A stretch of DNA of 15,551 nt. Origin: Clostridiales bacterium. Its GTDB lineage: Bacteria; Bacillota_A; Clostridia; Christensenellales; Christensenellaceae. The stretch is from positions 1 through 15,551 of the forward strand of contig QANA01000026.1 in the NCBI GenBank assembly GCA_003149735.1, written 5' to 3'. The position numbers were made by a program, and so were the translations under genes. The notes beneath the pieces are model-generated. The model was not told the origin of the DNA and ran no database searches. It saw nothing but the letters and a program-made list of their open reading frames with translations. Below are positions 1 through 8,111 of this stretch, one piece after another (within the stretch, counting starts at the first letter, position 1; each line of letters starts with the position of its first letter).

Positions 1-1070
1 ATCTGGCAAGAATATTCTTTTACGCCGTTCCCATCTACTGTGCACAGCAGGGTTGCTTCGCCCAATTCTACTTCACTTCTATCTGCTGCTTCCAGATAAG
101 TATATATCTCATTTTGGAGTTCTGCTTCGGCGCTTCCGTAAATGCCGTATTCCGTATTTCGTTCAATGTTGCCCAATTCTTTGGCATTATCAGTAAAACT
201 TCCCTTCAGTTCTCCCGGAACACCAGCTTCTCCTTTTACTACATCTATAATCCCGGATTCCACAATAGTTCCATCTTTTACGGTGAGAATCTCCCCTGTG
301 TCAAAATCAGTAATGGCATGCCCCAATCCCGCAAGATGCCCGCTTTCGGGATCATAAAAAGTAAGTGTGCCCACACCCACCGTACTATCTCTTAACCACG
401 CCCCCAGCTTATAGGTTTTGCTTTGTATATCCATCTGAGGCTGAATCTGCAGTTCCAAACGTATCTGATCCCGCAAAATTACCACGGAGACTTTTTTCTC
501 ACCATATTCTCCTACCAACTGAGATAAATGTGCAGCATTTTCAATTTCTATTCCGTCATATTCCAAAATGATATCGCCCGTCTGTAGCCCTGCTTTTTTA
601 GCAGGATTGCATTTTTCACCGTTTTCCCGGGAAATATCCATCAGACCGACAATCAGTGCACCTTTGGTGTGCAACATAACACCGATGCTTTGCCCTCCCG
701 GAATCAATACTTTCTTTTCTACAGAAGTAATTCGGATATTCTTGATGGGGATCACTCCGAAAAGTTTGAGTTGCACCTCCGCGTTGCCTTCTTCACTGCT
801 GGCGATTTCCAAGGCAGATCCCCAATTCCCCTCTCCTTCAGAAACTAAAGTTCCATTCACTGTAATTTCGGGGTTTGTCTCGTCTAATGCAGCTTTCAGA
901 GTCATGCTCATCGGCAACCCTACATCCAGCGTCCGGGAATGATTACCTATCAGATATATTTCATCAGGCAGTGAGGATAGCTGCTGAACTGCTCCGCCTA
1001 TTACAACTGCCAACAAAACCGCCAGCAGCCCGTATAAGATCGCCCTCCTAATTCCTTTTTTTCTAAACAT
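1..1070 (-). CDS. spoIVB: SpoIVB-like sporulation serine peptidase (S55), C-terminus cut by window edge
   Basis: About 356 codons are visible and the frame runs off the left edge. In the known family SpoIVB is secreted from the forespore into the intermembrane space and cleaves SpoIVFA, which lets SpoIVFB activate sigma-K. Seen here: a basic N-terminus followed by one hydrophobic segment (about residues 9-28, signal anchor), a PDZ-like region around 120-205 with the IPGGQSIGV stretch, and the S55 peptidase core. That core has GAWLRDSTVGVGTLTFYDP (about 223-241) and GLGHAI with the catalytic His at about 251. The catalytic Ser motif expected some 140 residues later lies outside the window. I chose the ATG at 1070 because GAGG sits 9-12 bases upstream. 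An in-frame ATG at 1100 would add ten residues but has no ribosome binding site. The gene follows recN, as in Bacillus and Clostridia. Spo0A would be expected next, beyond the edge. Confidence 0.93.
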   Translation of the reverse strand, partial: MFRKKGIRRAILYGLLAVLLAVVIGGAVQQLSSLPDEIYLIGNHSRTLDVGLPMSMTLKAALDETNPEITVNGTLVSEGEGNWGSALEIASSEEGNAEVQLKLFGVIPIKNIRITSVEKKVLIPGGQSIGVMLHTKGALIVGLMDISRENGEKCNPAKKAGLQTGDIILEYDGIEIENAAHLSQLVGEYGEKKVSVVILRDQIRLELQIQPQMDIQSKTYKLGAWLRDSTVGVGTLTFYDPESGHLAGLGHAITDFDTGEILTVKDGTIVESGIIDVVKGEAGVPGELKGSFTDNAKELGNIERNTEYGIYGSAEAELQNEIYTYLEAADRSEVELGEATLLCTVDGNGVKEYSCQ

Positions 1071-1128
1071 AAAAAAGCACCTCGCTAAATAATTGCTCAT
1101 CTTATTATCTAGATCGAAGTGCTTTTTT
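1071..1128 (-). terminator. recN/spoIVB terminator-like hairpin that contains the spoIVB ribosome binding site
   Basis: The 14-base arms 1071-1084 and 1115-1128 are complementary apart from one G-U position. On the minus strand the downstream arm ends in six T, so it has the form of a rho-independent terminator for the nadK-argR-recN transcript. As the plus strand also ends in six T it is symmetric. The 30-base loop can pair further (CTA 85-87 with TAG 110-112, and ATAAT with ATTAT, counted from 1000). The GAGG of the spoIVB ribosome binding site lies inside the downstream arm and the T tract touches the spoIVB ATG, so the structure may also affect spoIVB translation. Confidence 0.75.
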
Positions 1129-1199
1129 ATTCTGTTAAAATTTTATAATGAAGTGAACTGCTTTTGATAAAAGAAATTATTTTTCATCAAAATCTTTTT

Positions 1200-2873
1200 T
1201 TACAATTGCTGTTTTATCAACGCCGCATTGGCCAACAATTCCTGTGCATGGCGTCGAGCTGTATCCGATTGCAACCCGCCAGAAAGTCGAGCAATCTCTC
1301 CCTCTAAAGCCTGTTGGTCGATTCTATACAAATCAGTTGTAACCATGCCATTAGTTTCTTTTTTCTCAATAAAGAAATTGGCATCTCCCATCGCTGCAAT
1401 CTGCGGCAGATGCGTCACACAAATAACCTGCCTTTTTTTAGCAATATTTGCTATTTTTCTGGCAACTATCTGCGCCATCGTGCCGCTGATTCCCGTATCG
1501 ATTTCGTCAAAAATCATGGTATCGATGGATTCGTTTTCAGCTACTATATTTTTAATGGCCAGCATTACCCGGGAAATCTCACCGCCTGATGCAATCTTTG
1601 CCAAACGGCGTGGTGGTGTTCCTTTATTTACAGAGATCAATAAAGCTGCCGCATCCCATCCCTCCGCGCTGTAATTTTCACGGGTAAACTCGGTATGCAG
1701 CTTTGCATCTCTCATACCCAGCTCGGACAATTCCTGTTTCAGACGCTCTTCCAACTTGACGGCAAATTTTTTACGAATAGAAGTTAATTCTTCAAAAATT
1801 GCTTCCATTTTCTCGCGTGCCAAGTCGGCCTTTCTCTGTAGTTTATCCAATTGCACTTCACTATCCTGCAATTGCTCCAGCTGTTCTTTACTATGCGCGC
1901 AGAACTCCAATATTTCCGCGACACTTGCTCCATATTTTCTTTTAAGCACTGATATTTCAACCAGTCGTGTTTCGATTTCGTTCAAGCGTTCTCCATCATA
2001 GATGACATTGCCAGCCATTTCTGCTACTTCATAAGATGCATCTTCCACTGCATAATAAGCATCGCTCAAAATTTTTTCCACACGTTCGTAAGAAGGATCC
2101 AATGATGCAATCTGCTGCAGGCTGCGAATCGCTTCATACAATGTGCTTACTGCGCCGCGTTCTCCGACAAGTGCATTTTTTGCAGCTTCCAGGTTCTCTG
2201 CAATATGCTCCGCATTCTGCATCACTCTGCGTTCGGCAGATAATGCAATATCTTCCTCCGCCTTCAATGAAGCTCGCTCAATTTCCTGAATTTGATAAGA
2301 AAGCAAATCAATCAGCCGTGTTTTTTCAGAAGCATTTTTTTGCAATATCTGCAATTCATGATTCGCTTGTTGATAAACCCTATAAGCCTCTGCGGCTCTC
2401 TGCTTGACCTCTTCCAACTCTGACCCCGCATAGGCATCAATCAACTGCAAATGATATGTCTCATCTAAAAGATTTATATTTTGATTTTGCCCATAAATAT
2501 CTACAAAATGCGACATAATTTCACGCAATACCGTTAAATTGACCAGATGGCCATTCATACGGCATACGTTTTTTCCATTTATGGAAAGCTCGCGCGACAC
2601 GATTAATTCTTTTCCCTGAAATCCATATTTTTCCAGTACAGGTAAGTTCTGCTGCTCTTCTGAAAGCTCGATTTGAGCTTCCACAGAAGCCGTCTGCTCT
2701 CCGGCGCGGATCAACTCTTTATCTGCACGGCTGCCTAAAATCAGATTGACAGAATCTACAATAATAGATTTTCCGGCACCTGTCTCACCGGAAAGTACAT
2801 TAAAACCACTTTCAAAACTAATAGAAAGTTCGGAAATTAAAGCTATATTTCGTATAACCAGTTCAGAAATCAT
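1200..2873 (-). CDS. recN: DNA repair protein RecN
   Basis: Product of 557 aa, close to the usual RecN length (553-576). RecN is an SMC-like ATPase that is recruited to double-strand breaks and holds DNA ends or sister molecules together for RecA-dependent repair. Seen here: Walker A GETGAGKS at residues 29-36, a long Glu/Lys/Ala-rich middle part consistent with the coiled-coil arm, the ABC signature around SGGE at 429-432, Walker B TMIFDEID at 452-459, and the switch His in VTH at 486-488. Both head halves are therefore intact. The ATG at 2873 is preceded by a GGGGG-containing site. The gene lies 26 bp after argR and probably shares the nadK promoter. The gap upstream holds no LexA-type operator that I could see, although recN is SOS-controlled in some bacteria. 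Confidence 0.97.
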   Translation of the reverse strand: MISELVIRNIALISELSISFESGFNVLSGETGAGKSIIVDSVNLILGSRADKELIRAGEQTASVEAQIELSEEQQNLPVLEKYGFQGKELIVSRELSINGKNVCRMNGHLVNLTVLREIMSHFVDIYGQNQNINLLDETYHLQLIDAYAGSELEEVKQRAAEAYRVYQQANHELQILQKNASEKTRLIDLLSYQIQEIERASLKAEEDIALSAERRVMQNAEHIAENLEAAKNALVGERGAVSTLYEAIRSLQQIASLDPSYERVEKILSDAYYAVEDASYEVAEMAGNVIYDGERLNEIETRLVEISVLKRKYGASVAEILEFCAHSKEQLEQLQDSEVQLDKLQRKADLAREKMEAIFEELTSIRKKFAVKLEERLKQELSELGMRDAKLHTEFTRENYSAEGWDAAALLISVNKGTPPRRLAKIASGGEISRVMLAIKNIVAENESIDTMIFDEIDTGISGTMAQIVARKIANIAKKRQVICVTHLPQIAAMGDANFFIEKKETNGMVTTDLYRIDQQALEGEIARLSGGLQSDTARRHAQELLANAALIKQQL

Positions 2874-2899
2874 AAATTCGCCCCCGCGAGGTGCCTCTG

Positions 2900-3346
2900 T
2901 TATCGCATCAATGCTTTTAATTTTTGTATGACACCTGAACGCATATGCTCCTCAACTACCAGAAATACCGTGTTATCTCCCGCCAGGCTTCCGATAATCT
3001 CCTGTATCCCAAAATTATCAATTGCTTCTCCGGCGGCAGGTCCACTGCCGGAAAGAGTGTTTACAACCACAATGTTTCCGGATCCTTTAATAGAAACCAC
3101 AACTTCACGGAAGATACGCATCATGCGTTCTGTATTCAACACTGTGCTGGATTCATTGACTGCATATTTGTAGACGCCGCGTTCCGCCTGAACTTTAATC
3201 AAATGCAGTTCTTTAATATCTCTGGAAATAGTTGCTTGTGTTACCCGATATCCTCGCTTTTGCAGTTGAACACCCAGTTCTTCCTGTGTCTCAACATTTT
3301 GAGAAGAAATAATATCCAATATTACCTTTTGCCGTTCGTTTTTCAC
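2900..3346 (-). CDS. argR: Arginine repressor ArgR/AhrC
   Basis: 148 aa from a GTG start at 3346, which matches the family length (AhrC about 149). ArgR is an arginine-responsive hexameric regulator of arginine synthesis and breakdown genes. Seen here: an N-terminal winged helix (about residues 1-65) with the SRDIKELHLIKV recognition region at 41-52, and a C-terminal oligomerisation and arginine-binding domain with GDNT at 123-126. The family normally has GDDT there, and both Asp residues contact arginine, so the second Asp is replaced by Asn. The frame could open seven codons further up at another GTG (3367). I preferred 3346 because AGGGGG lies ten bases before it, the other codon has no site, and the family starts at this KxERQ motif. 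It is 48 bp after nadK and 26 bp before recN. Confidence 0.95.
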   Translation of the reverse strand: MKNERQKVILDIISSQNVETQEELGVQLQKRGYRVTQATISRDIKELHLIKVQAERGVYKYAVNESSTVLNTERMMRIFREVVVSIKGSGNIVVVNTLSGSGPAAGEAIDNFGIQEIIGSLAGDNTVFLVVEEHMRSGVIQKLKALMR

Positions 3347-3394
3347 GTTTGTAAATCCCCCTATCACCGATCATACTATACAGTACTGCTCACT

Positions 3395-4243
3395 TCATCG
3401 CCATTCCGCCAGCTTTTCCTGTAAGATTGTATAAAAATTTTCTCCCGTTGTTCGTAAAAACTTTGCAGTAAAATCAGCTTTTCGAATCAAAACTTTCCAC
3501 CCTGCAGGAACCTCTAAATAATCCTGTCCATCCAAAGCGAGCGCAATATTTGCTACTTCCCTGTGCACCCGGACATCAATTTGCGAAGTCCCATCCACTA
3601 CAAAACTGCGTGAGCGCAGAGAATGTGGGCATAACGGTGTAACCAGCAGTACATCCACGGTCGGCGCAACTACCGGTCCGCCCGCAGACAAAGAATATGC
3701 TGTGGAGCCGGAAGGTGAAGAAATGATCACACCATCGCACCAATAAGTGCAAGCGCTTTGACCATCCACATCAACTTCCAGATGTATGATACGCAACTTG
3801 TTTTTCTGTGAAATTACGGCTTCGTTCAGCGCATAGCCGGCAAAATGCTTTTTGCCAGTTGGCTCCTGCAAAAACGCTTCTAACATAAGCCGCTGCTGCA
3901 ATTCATAATTGCCTTCCTGAATCTGATCCAATGCCATTTCCAGATTTTCCGGCTTGGTATCCAACAGAAATCCCAACCTGCCCAAATTCAGGCCCAATAG
4001 ATATACACCGGTTGCCGCATATTTCCTGGAAGCAGCAAGCATCGTGCCATCCCCGCCCAATACCAGCAGAACATCTATCGGATGACAATCGCACCACTGT
4101 GCTTCCACTGCACCTAAAGCCTGCGCAGTTTCGGAATCAAAATAACAATCCAATCCACGTTTTTGTAAAATTTCAATCACTTTTTTTGTAATCGAAAGAT
4201 CGACATCTTTTTCTAAATTGGTATAAATCCCAAACTTCTGCAT
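3395..4243 (-). CDS. nadK: NAD kinase (ATP/polyphosphate-dependent NAD+ phosphorylation)
   Basis: 282 aa. NadK phosphorylates NAD+ on the 2'-OH of the adenosine ribose and is the only de novo source of NADP. Seen here: the family GGDGT motif at residues 63-67, the NE motif at 140-141 (ALNEAVI) that contacts NAD, and the conserved glycine/serine block SPSGSTAYSLSAGGP at 176-190, followed by TPLCPHSLRSR. Length and motif order are normal for bacterial NadK. The start at 4243 is supported by AGAGG five bases upstream. It is the first gene after a predicted promoter (4288-4316), so it probably leads a nadK-argR-recN operon, while tlyA upstream likely belongs to the preceding transcript. Confidence 0.97.
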   Translation of the reverse strand: MQKFGIYTNLEKDVDLSITKKVIEILQKRGLDCYFDSETAQALGAVEAQWCDCHPIDVLLVLGGDGTMLAASRKYAATGVYLLGLNLGRLGFLLDTKPENLEMALDQIQEGNYELQQRLMLEAFLQEPTGKKHFAGYALNEAVISQKNKLRIIHLEVDVDGQSACTYWCDGVIISSPSGSTAYSLSAGGPVVAPTVDVLLVTPLCPHSLRSRSFVVDGTSQIDVRVHREVANIALALDGQDYLEVPAGWKVLIRKADFTAKFLRTTGENFYTILQEKLAEWR

Positions 4244-4287
4244 AAGGACCTCTGTTTTTGCTTTCTATAGCATACAAATATACATTA

Positions 4288-4316
4288 ATTATACATTCTG
4301 CGAAAAAAATATACAA
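4288..4316 (-). promoter_or_regulatory. Predicted sigma-A promoter for nadK-argR-recN
   Basis: On the minus strand there is a -35 of TTGTAT (4316-4311), a 17-bp spacer and a perfect -10 TATAAT (4293-4288), 45 bp before the nadK start. The -10 overlaps a direct repeat of AATGTATA (4297-4290 and 4286-4279) with an 11-bp period, and a further TGTATA overlaps the -35. These could be protein-binding half sites, but no known operator matches closely. Confidence 0.6.
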
Positions 4317-4324
4317 TCCATTTT

Positions 4325-5125
4325 TTATTTGTGTGTATCTGCGTGTGCCTGTGCGACGATATTATGTATCATCTCATCCGAAACCACATCCAAAGATTTA
4401 TTCAAGCAGAAATGTCCTAAAAACTCAATATTTCCATTCTGTCCGCGAATTGGCGAATAAGTCAGCCCTGCCGTGGCATAACCGATTTGTCGAAGTTCTT
4501 CTGTAACACGTTTCAGTACTTCCTCGTGTGTAGCCGCCTCTCGCACAATGCCTTTTTTCCCCACTTTTTCCTTTCCTGCTTCAAATTGCGGCTTAATCAA
4601 AGCAGCAATTTCCTGTACTTCCAGTTCTCTAAGTGCCGGCACAATCAATTTCAAAGATATAAAGGAGACATCCATAGAAGCAAATGATGGAGCAGGCTCA
4701 AAATCTTCGGATTTCAGATATCTTGCATTGACGCGTTCCATTACGATAACTCTGGGATCCTGACGCAATTTCCATGCCAGTTGGCCATACCCCACATCCA
4801 CCGCATAAACTTTCTCTGCTCCCGCAAGCAGCATACAGTCAGTAAAGCCACCGGTAGAAGCACCTACATCCATACAGACTCTTCCACGCAGCTGCAAGCC
4901 AAATTCTTGAATTGCTTTCTCCAATTTAAAACCACCCCGGCTGACATAGGGACAATCTGCTTCCTTCAGCACAATCTCATCCTCTTCCAGATACATTTCC
5001 CCAGCTTTTTGAGCAACAGAGCCATTCACCAACACCTGTGCCGACATCACAAGCGCTTTTGCCCGTTCGCGAGATTGCACCAATCCTTTTTCTACCATTA
5101 ACACATCCAACCGTTTTTTCTGCAT
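4325..5125 (-). CDS. tlyA: TlyA-family rRNA (cytidine-2'-O)-methyltransferase
   Basis: 266 aa. TlyA enzymes 2'-O-methylate cytidines in 16S and/or 23S rRNA at the subunit interface using S-adenosylmethionine. They are sometimes annotated as hemolysins, which is probably misleading here. Seen here: an N-terminal S4 RNA-binding domain (about residues 4-65, RLDVLMVEKGLVQSRERAK), the linker SRGGFKLEKAI (62-72), and an FtsJ-like fold with the SAM motif DVGASTGGFTDCML at 86-99. Candidates for the K-D-K-E catalytic set are K67, D152, K178 and E234. The start at 5125 is preceded by TGAGGAT at suitable distance. The gene lies between recA and nadK, its usual place before nadK/argR/recN, and is separated from recA by a hairpin. 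Confidence 0.94.
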   Translation of the reverse strand: MQKKRLDVLMVEKGLVQSRERAKALVMSAQVLVNGSVAQKAGEMYLEEDEIVLKEADCPYVSRGGFKLEKAIQEFGLQLRGRVCMDVGASTGGFTDCMLLAGAEKVYAVDVGYGQLAWKLRQDPRVIVMERVNARYLKSEDFEPAPSFASMDVSFISLKLIVPALRELEVQEIAALIKPQFEAGKEKVGKKGIVREAATHEEVLKRVTEELRQIGYATAGLTYSPIRGQNGNIEFLGHFCLNKSLDVVSDEMIHNIVAQAHADTHK

Positions 5126-5148
5126 ATGATATTATCCTCAATATCCAA

Positions 5149-5173
5149 GAAGCTATCCTCCGTGGATAGCTTC
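5149..5173 (-). terminator. Perfect 10-bp hairpin between recA and tlyA, weak U tract
   Basis: The arms 5149-5158 and 5164-5173 (GAAGCTATCC / GGATAGCTTC) are perfectly complementary around a 5-base loop. It begins 14 bases after the recA stop codon. On the minus strand the arm is followed by TTGGATATTG, which is not a real U tract. It may be a weak terminator or attenuator, or an mRNA-stabilising 3' end for recA with read-through to tlyA. Confidence 0.55.
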
Positions 5174-5186
5174 CCAAATTCACTTC

Positions 5187-6218
5187 TTATTCTTTAGCAG
5201 TCTCATTTTCTTCTGAAGCTTCTGGATCCGTTCCATATACACCGGTCTCCTTCAGTATTCTGTTTCTGATTTCTTCCATAATAGCCGGGTTGTTTTCCAG
5301 ATATTTTCTGGCGTTATCTCTACCCTGCCCAATGCGCTCCTCTTTATAGGAAAACCATGCTCCCGATTTATCTACAATCCCCAGAGCGACTCCTAAATTA
5401 AGCACACTGCTGGCCATAGAAACTCCTTTTCCATAATAAATTTCACATTCGGCGCTTCTAAAGGGCGGTGCAACTTTGTTTTTTACCACACGAATCTTCG
5501 TTTTATTACCTACAACCGCATCCCCGCTCTTCAAAGCTTCTCCTTTGCGTATATCCATACGCACAGAAGCATAAAACTTAAGAGCACGTCCACCAGGCGT
5601 TACTTCCGGATTACCAAAAACAATCCCTACTTTTTCTCGTAACTGATTAATGAAAATGGCAATCGTACTGGATTTGGAAATGGCAGCGGTCAATTTGCGC
5701 AATGCCTGAGACATTAACCGGGCCTGTGCCGCCATATGGGAATCTCCCATCTCTCCATCGATTTCACTTTGCGGAACCAACGCTGCAACGGAGTCCAGGA
5801 CAACCACATCGATCGCCCCACTGCGCACCAATGTTTCCATGATTTCCAGAGCCTGTTCTCCGGCATCGGGCTGAGCAACATAAAGATTATCAATATCTAC
5901 GCCCAAATTTTTTGCATAAACCGGATCCAGAGCATGCTCGACATCGATAAAAGCAGCGGCACCACCCAATTTCTGCGCTTCTGCCACAACCTGCAAAGCC
6001 ATCGTTGTTTTACCGGAAGATTCCGGCCCATAGATTTCCACAATTCTGCCTCTGGGTAATCCGCCGACCCCCAGCGCAATATCCAATTCCAGGCAACCGG
6101 TGGGAATTACTGAAACACCCATATGGTCGGCGTGTTCCCCAAGCCGCATGATGGCTCCTTTACCATATTGCTTTTCTATCTGCATCAAGGCATTATTTAA
6201 TGCTTCTTCCTTTTTCAT
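5187..6218 (-). CDS. recA: Recombinase RecA
   Basis: 343 aa, full length. RecA forms ATP-dependent filaments on single-stranded DNA, carries out strand exchange and triggers LexA self-cleavage. Seen here: Walker A GPESSGKT at residues 64-71, the [10 protein letters not shown] region, Walker [14 protein letters not shown], the L1/L2 DNA-binding loops ([10 protein letters not shown] and the [10 protein letters not shown] region), and an acidic C-terminal tail ending [12 protein letters not shown] see no intein. The ATG at 6218 has AAAGGAT upstream. Only 4 bp separate it from the pgsA stop, so it is very likely co-transcribed with ftsK-rimO-pgsA. No LexA-type palindrome lies next to the start. 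Confidence 0.99.
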   Translation of the reverse strand: MKKEEALNNALMQIEKQYGKGAIMRLGEHADHMGVSVIPTGCLELDIALGVGGLPRGRIVEIYGPESSGKTTMALQVVAEAQKLGGAAAFIDVEHALDPVYAKNLGVDIDNLYVAQPDAGEQALEIMETLVRSGAIDVVVLDSVAALVPQSEIDGEMGDSHMAAQARLMSQALRKLTAAISKSSTIAIFINQLREKVGIVFGNPEVTPGGRALKFYASVRMDIRKGEALKSGDAVVGNKTKIRVVKNKVAPPFRSAECEIYYGKGVSMASSVLNLGVALGIVDKSGAWFSYKEERIGQGRDNARKYLENNPAIMEEIRNRILKETGVYGTDPEASEENETAKE

Positions 6219-6222
6219 CTTT

Positions 6223-6774
6223 CTATCCTTTCAATAAATCCCAACTGTGATAGATGTATTCTACACAGGACCAAATCGATAAAATTGTGCTCAGGTATAC
6301 CAAAATCTCGCCAAACGGAATATTCCAAATTGCAAAAATCGGATTTTCCAACAGGATTGCGCTAATGCCAACCAATTGGCAGATTGTTTTCCATTTACCG
6401 ACTTTTCCGGCAGGAATTACCACGCCTTCGGCAGCTGCAATCAAGCGAACACCGGAAATCAGAAATTCCCGCGCCAACAGAACAATTACTACAATCGGCC
6501 CCAACACTCCCAATTTTCCCCAATCAAGCACAATGATCAAAGCTGCCATAAAGAGCACTTTATCGGCCATTGGGTCCATCAGTTTTCCAAAATTGGAAAC
6601 CAAATTATATTTCCTTGCGATCATCCCATCTAACATATCTGTCAGCGAAGCAATAATAAAAATTGCCGCTGCATAATAATTCCAATAAGGAATCTGCAGA
6701 TAATAGAAGAGTATCACAAACGGCACCATGATGATCCTTGCGATCGTCAGTATGTTTGGCACATTCTTATTCAT
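6223..6774 (-). CDS. pgsA: CDP-diacylglycerol-glycerol-3-phosphate 3-phosphatidyltransferase
   Basis: 183 aa from the ATG at 6774. PgsA is a membrane enzyme that transfers phosphatidyl from CDP-diacylglycerol to glycerol-3-phosphate, the committed step to phosphatidylglycerol. Seen here: the CDP-alcohol phosphotransferase signature D46xxD49G50xxAR...G63xxxD67xxxD71, with every Asp present, and several hydrophobic segments (about 8-28, 32-45, 74-92 and two near the C-terminus). A longer open frame reaches 6873, but GGGGAGGG lies about nine bases before 6774 and the family starts at [10 protein letters not shown], so I took the short form. The start overlaps the rimO stop by 8 bases (ATGAATAA), indicating translational coupling. 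recA follows after 4 bp. Confidence 0.96.
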   Translation of the reverse strand: MNKNVPNILTIARIIMVPFVILFYYLQIPYWNYYAAAIFIIASLTDMLDGMIARKYNLVSNFGKLMDPMADKVLFMAALIIVLDWGKLGVLGPIVVIVLLAREFLISGVRLIAAAEGVVIPAGKVGKWKTICQLVGISAILLENPIFAIWNIPFGEILVYLSTILSIWSCVEYIYHSWDLLKG

Positions 6775-8104
6775 CCTGAATTGCCCTCCCCAATAATTCA
6801 TAATCATCAGCGCGTAAAATACGCACTTTATAATACATTCCAATTCGCAGCGGCGTATCTGATTCCACTGCAATCATTCCGTCTACTCCCGGCGCTTCAC
6901 CATAAGAGCGACCAAAATAAAGTGAATCCTCCAGGCTGTAATCTTCAATCAACACATCATAAGTACGCCCAACCCGCCGCCGGCTCATTTGCGCCGCAAT
7001 CGGCTGCTGTACAAACATGATTTCCTGTTCGCGCGCTTCCTTAACTTCTTCGCTCAGTTGATCCGGCATATCATAAGCAGGAGTTCCTTCCTCACGGGAA
7101 TAGGCAAAAGCCCCCAGACGATCGAATTTCAATTCTTTTACGCCCTGTTTCAACGCCTCGAATTGCGCCTCTGTCTCTCCGGGAAAACCGGTAATTACCG
7201 TTGTACGCAGAATAAAGTCCGCATCTCTCTGCCGTATTTTTTCTACTGCCGCATAAATCGACTGATGGGTGTCCCGCCGATGCATACGTTTCAGAATTTC
7301 ATCATCCACATGCTGGATAGGCATATCAATATATTTTGCGATATTATCATATTTGCACATAGTATCCAGAAGAATATTGTCTATTCCGTCCGGATAACAA
7401 TATAATAACCGGATGCAACGGATTCCCTCAATCGGCGACAAAAGTTCCAGCAAAGGCGCCAGCATTGGCTTATGATATAAATCCAGACCATATTTGCTGG
7501 TATCTTGCGCAACCAGAATAATCTCTTTCACACCGCGTTCAGCCAAGGCCTTTACTTCCTTGCATATATCCTGCATCTGTCGGCTTTTAAGATTTCCGCG
7601 GATATAAGGAATAGCGCAATAAGAGCAGCGATTATTACAGCCTTCCGCAATCTTCACATAAGCATAATAACCGGGCGTTGTCAACAATCGTTCTGCATAA
7701 TTTCCCTCAATCTCAGCGCCGTGGTACTGTTGCACCCGCTGCCCTTGTAAGACTTTTTCTACCGTCTGTACAATTTCGTCCTGCGCCGTGACTCCTAAAA
7801 AAGCATCAACTTCCGGCAGATTTTCCGCCAATTCACCTTGATAGCGGCCGGAAAGACAACCCGTTACAATCAGGGCTTTCAATTTTCCGTGCTGCTTATA
7901 TTGCGCCATTTCCAAAATCATATCTATCGATTCCTGTTTGGCGCTCTCTATAAAACCACAGGTGTTAATCAGGATTATATCCGCTTCAGCCGGTTCCGCT
8001 GTAAAATCATAGCCCGCTTCTCTGAGCTTACCCAGCATCAGTTCGGTATCTACCTGATTTTTAGAACACCCCAATGAAATCACACCGATCTGCATTTCCT
8101 TCAT
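6767..8104 (-). CDS. rimO: Ribosomal protein S12 methylthiotransferase RimO
   Basis: 445 aa from the ATG at 8104. RimO is a radical-SAM, two-cluster enzyme that methylthiolates a conserved Asp of ribosomal protein S12. Seen here: an N-terminal MTTase domain with the three cluster Cys at C13 (LGCSKNQVD), C49 (NTCGFIES) and C83 (VTGCLSG). The radical-SAM triad CNNRCSYC follows (C156, C160, C163), and a C-terminal TRAM-like region (about 380-445) ends the protein. CSKNQVD and CGFIESA favour RimO over MiaB or MtaB. The start is not certain. A TTG at 8131 inside ftsK has no ribosome binding site, and the ATG at 8095 has a GAAGGA that is too close. AAAGGAT lies about 14 bases before 8104. The gene begins 7 bp after ftsK and overlaps pgsA. 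Confidence 0.96.
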   Translation of the reverse strand: MKEMQIGVISLGCSKNQVDTELMLGKLREAGYDFTAEPAEADIILINTCGFIESAKQESIDMILEMAQYKQHGKLKALIVTGCLSGRYQGELAENLPEVDAFLGVTAQDEIVQTVEKVLQGQRVQQYHGAEIEGNYAERLLTTPGYYAYVKIAEGCNNRCSYCAIPYIRGNLKSRQMQDICKEVKALAERGVKEIILVAQDTSKYGLDLYHKPMLAPLLELLSPIEGIRCIRLLYCYPDGIDNILLDTMCKYDNIAKYIDMPIQHVDDEILKRMHRRDTHQSIYAAVEKIRQRDADFILRTTVITGFPGETEAQFEALKQGVKELKFDRLGAFAYSREEGTPAYDMPDQLSEEVKEAREQEIMFVQQPIAAQMSRRRVGRTYDVLIEDYSLEDSLYFGRSYGEAPGVDGMIAVESDTPLRIGMYYKVRILRADDYELLGRAIQDE

Positions 8105-8111
8105 ACTTTTC

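Noticed and set aside
4325..5125. Hemolysin annotation for the tlyA product
   Set aside because: The S4 plus FtsJ-like layout and the housekeeping location fit an rRNA methyltransferase; nothing in the sequence suggests a pore-forming protein.
6317..6326. GGAATATTCC palindrome inside pgsA as an SOS operator for recA
   Set aside because: It is a perfect 10-bp palindrome but lacks the GAAC/GTTC half sites and lies inside coding sequence about 100 bp before recA.
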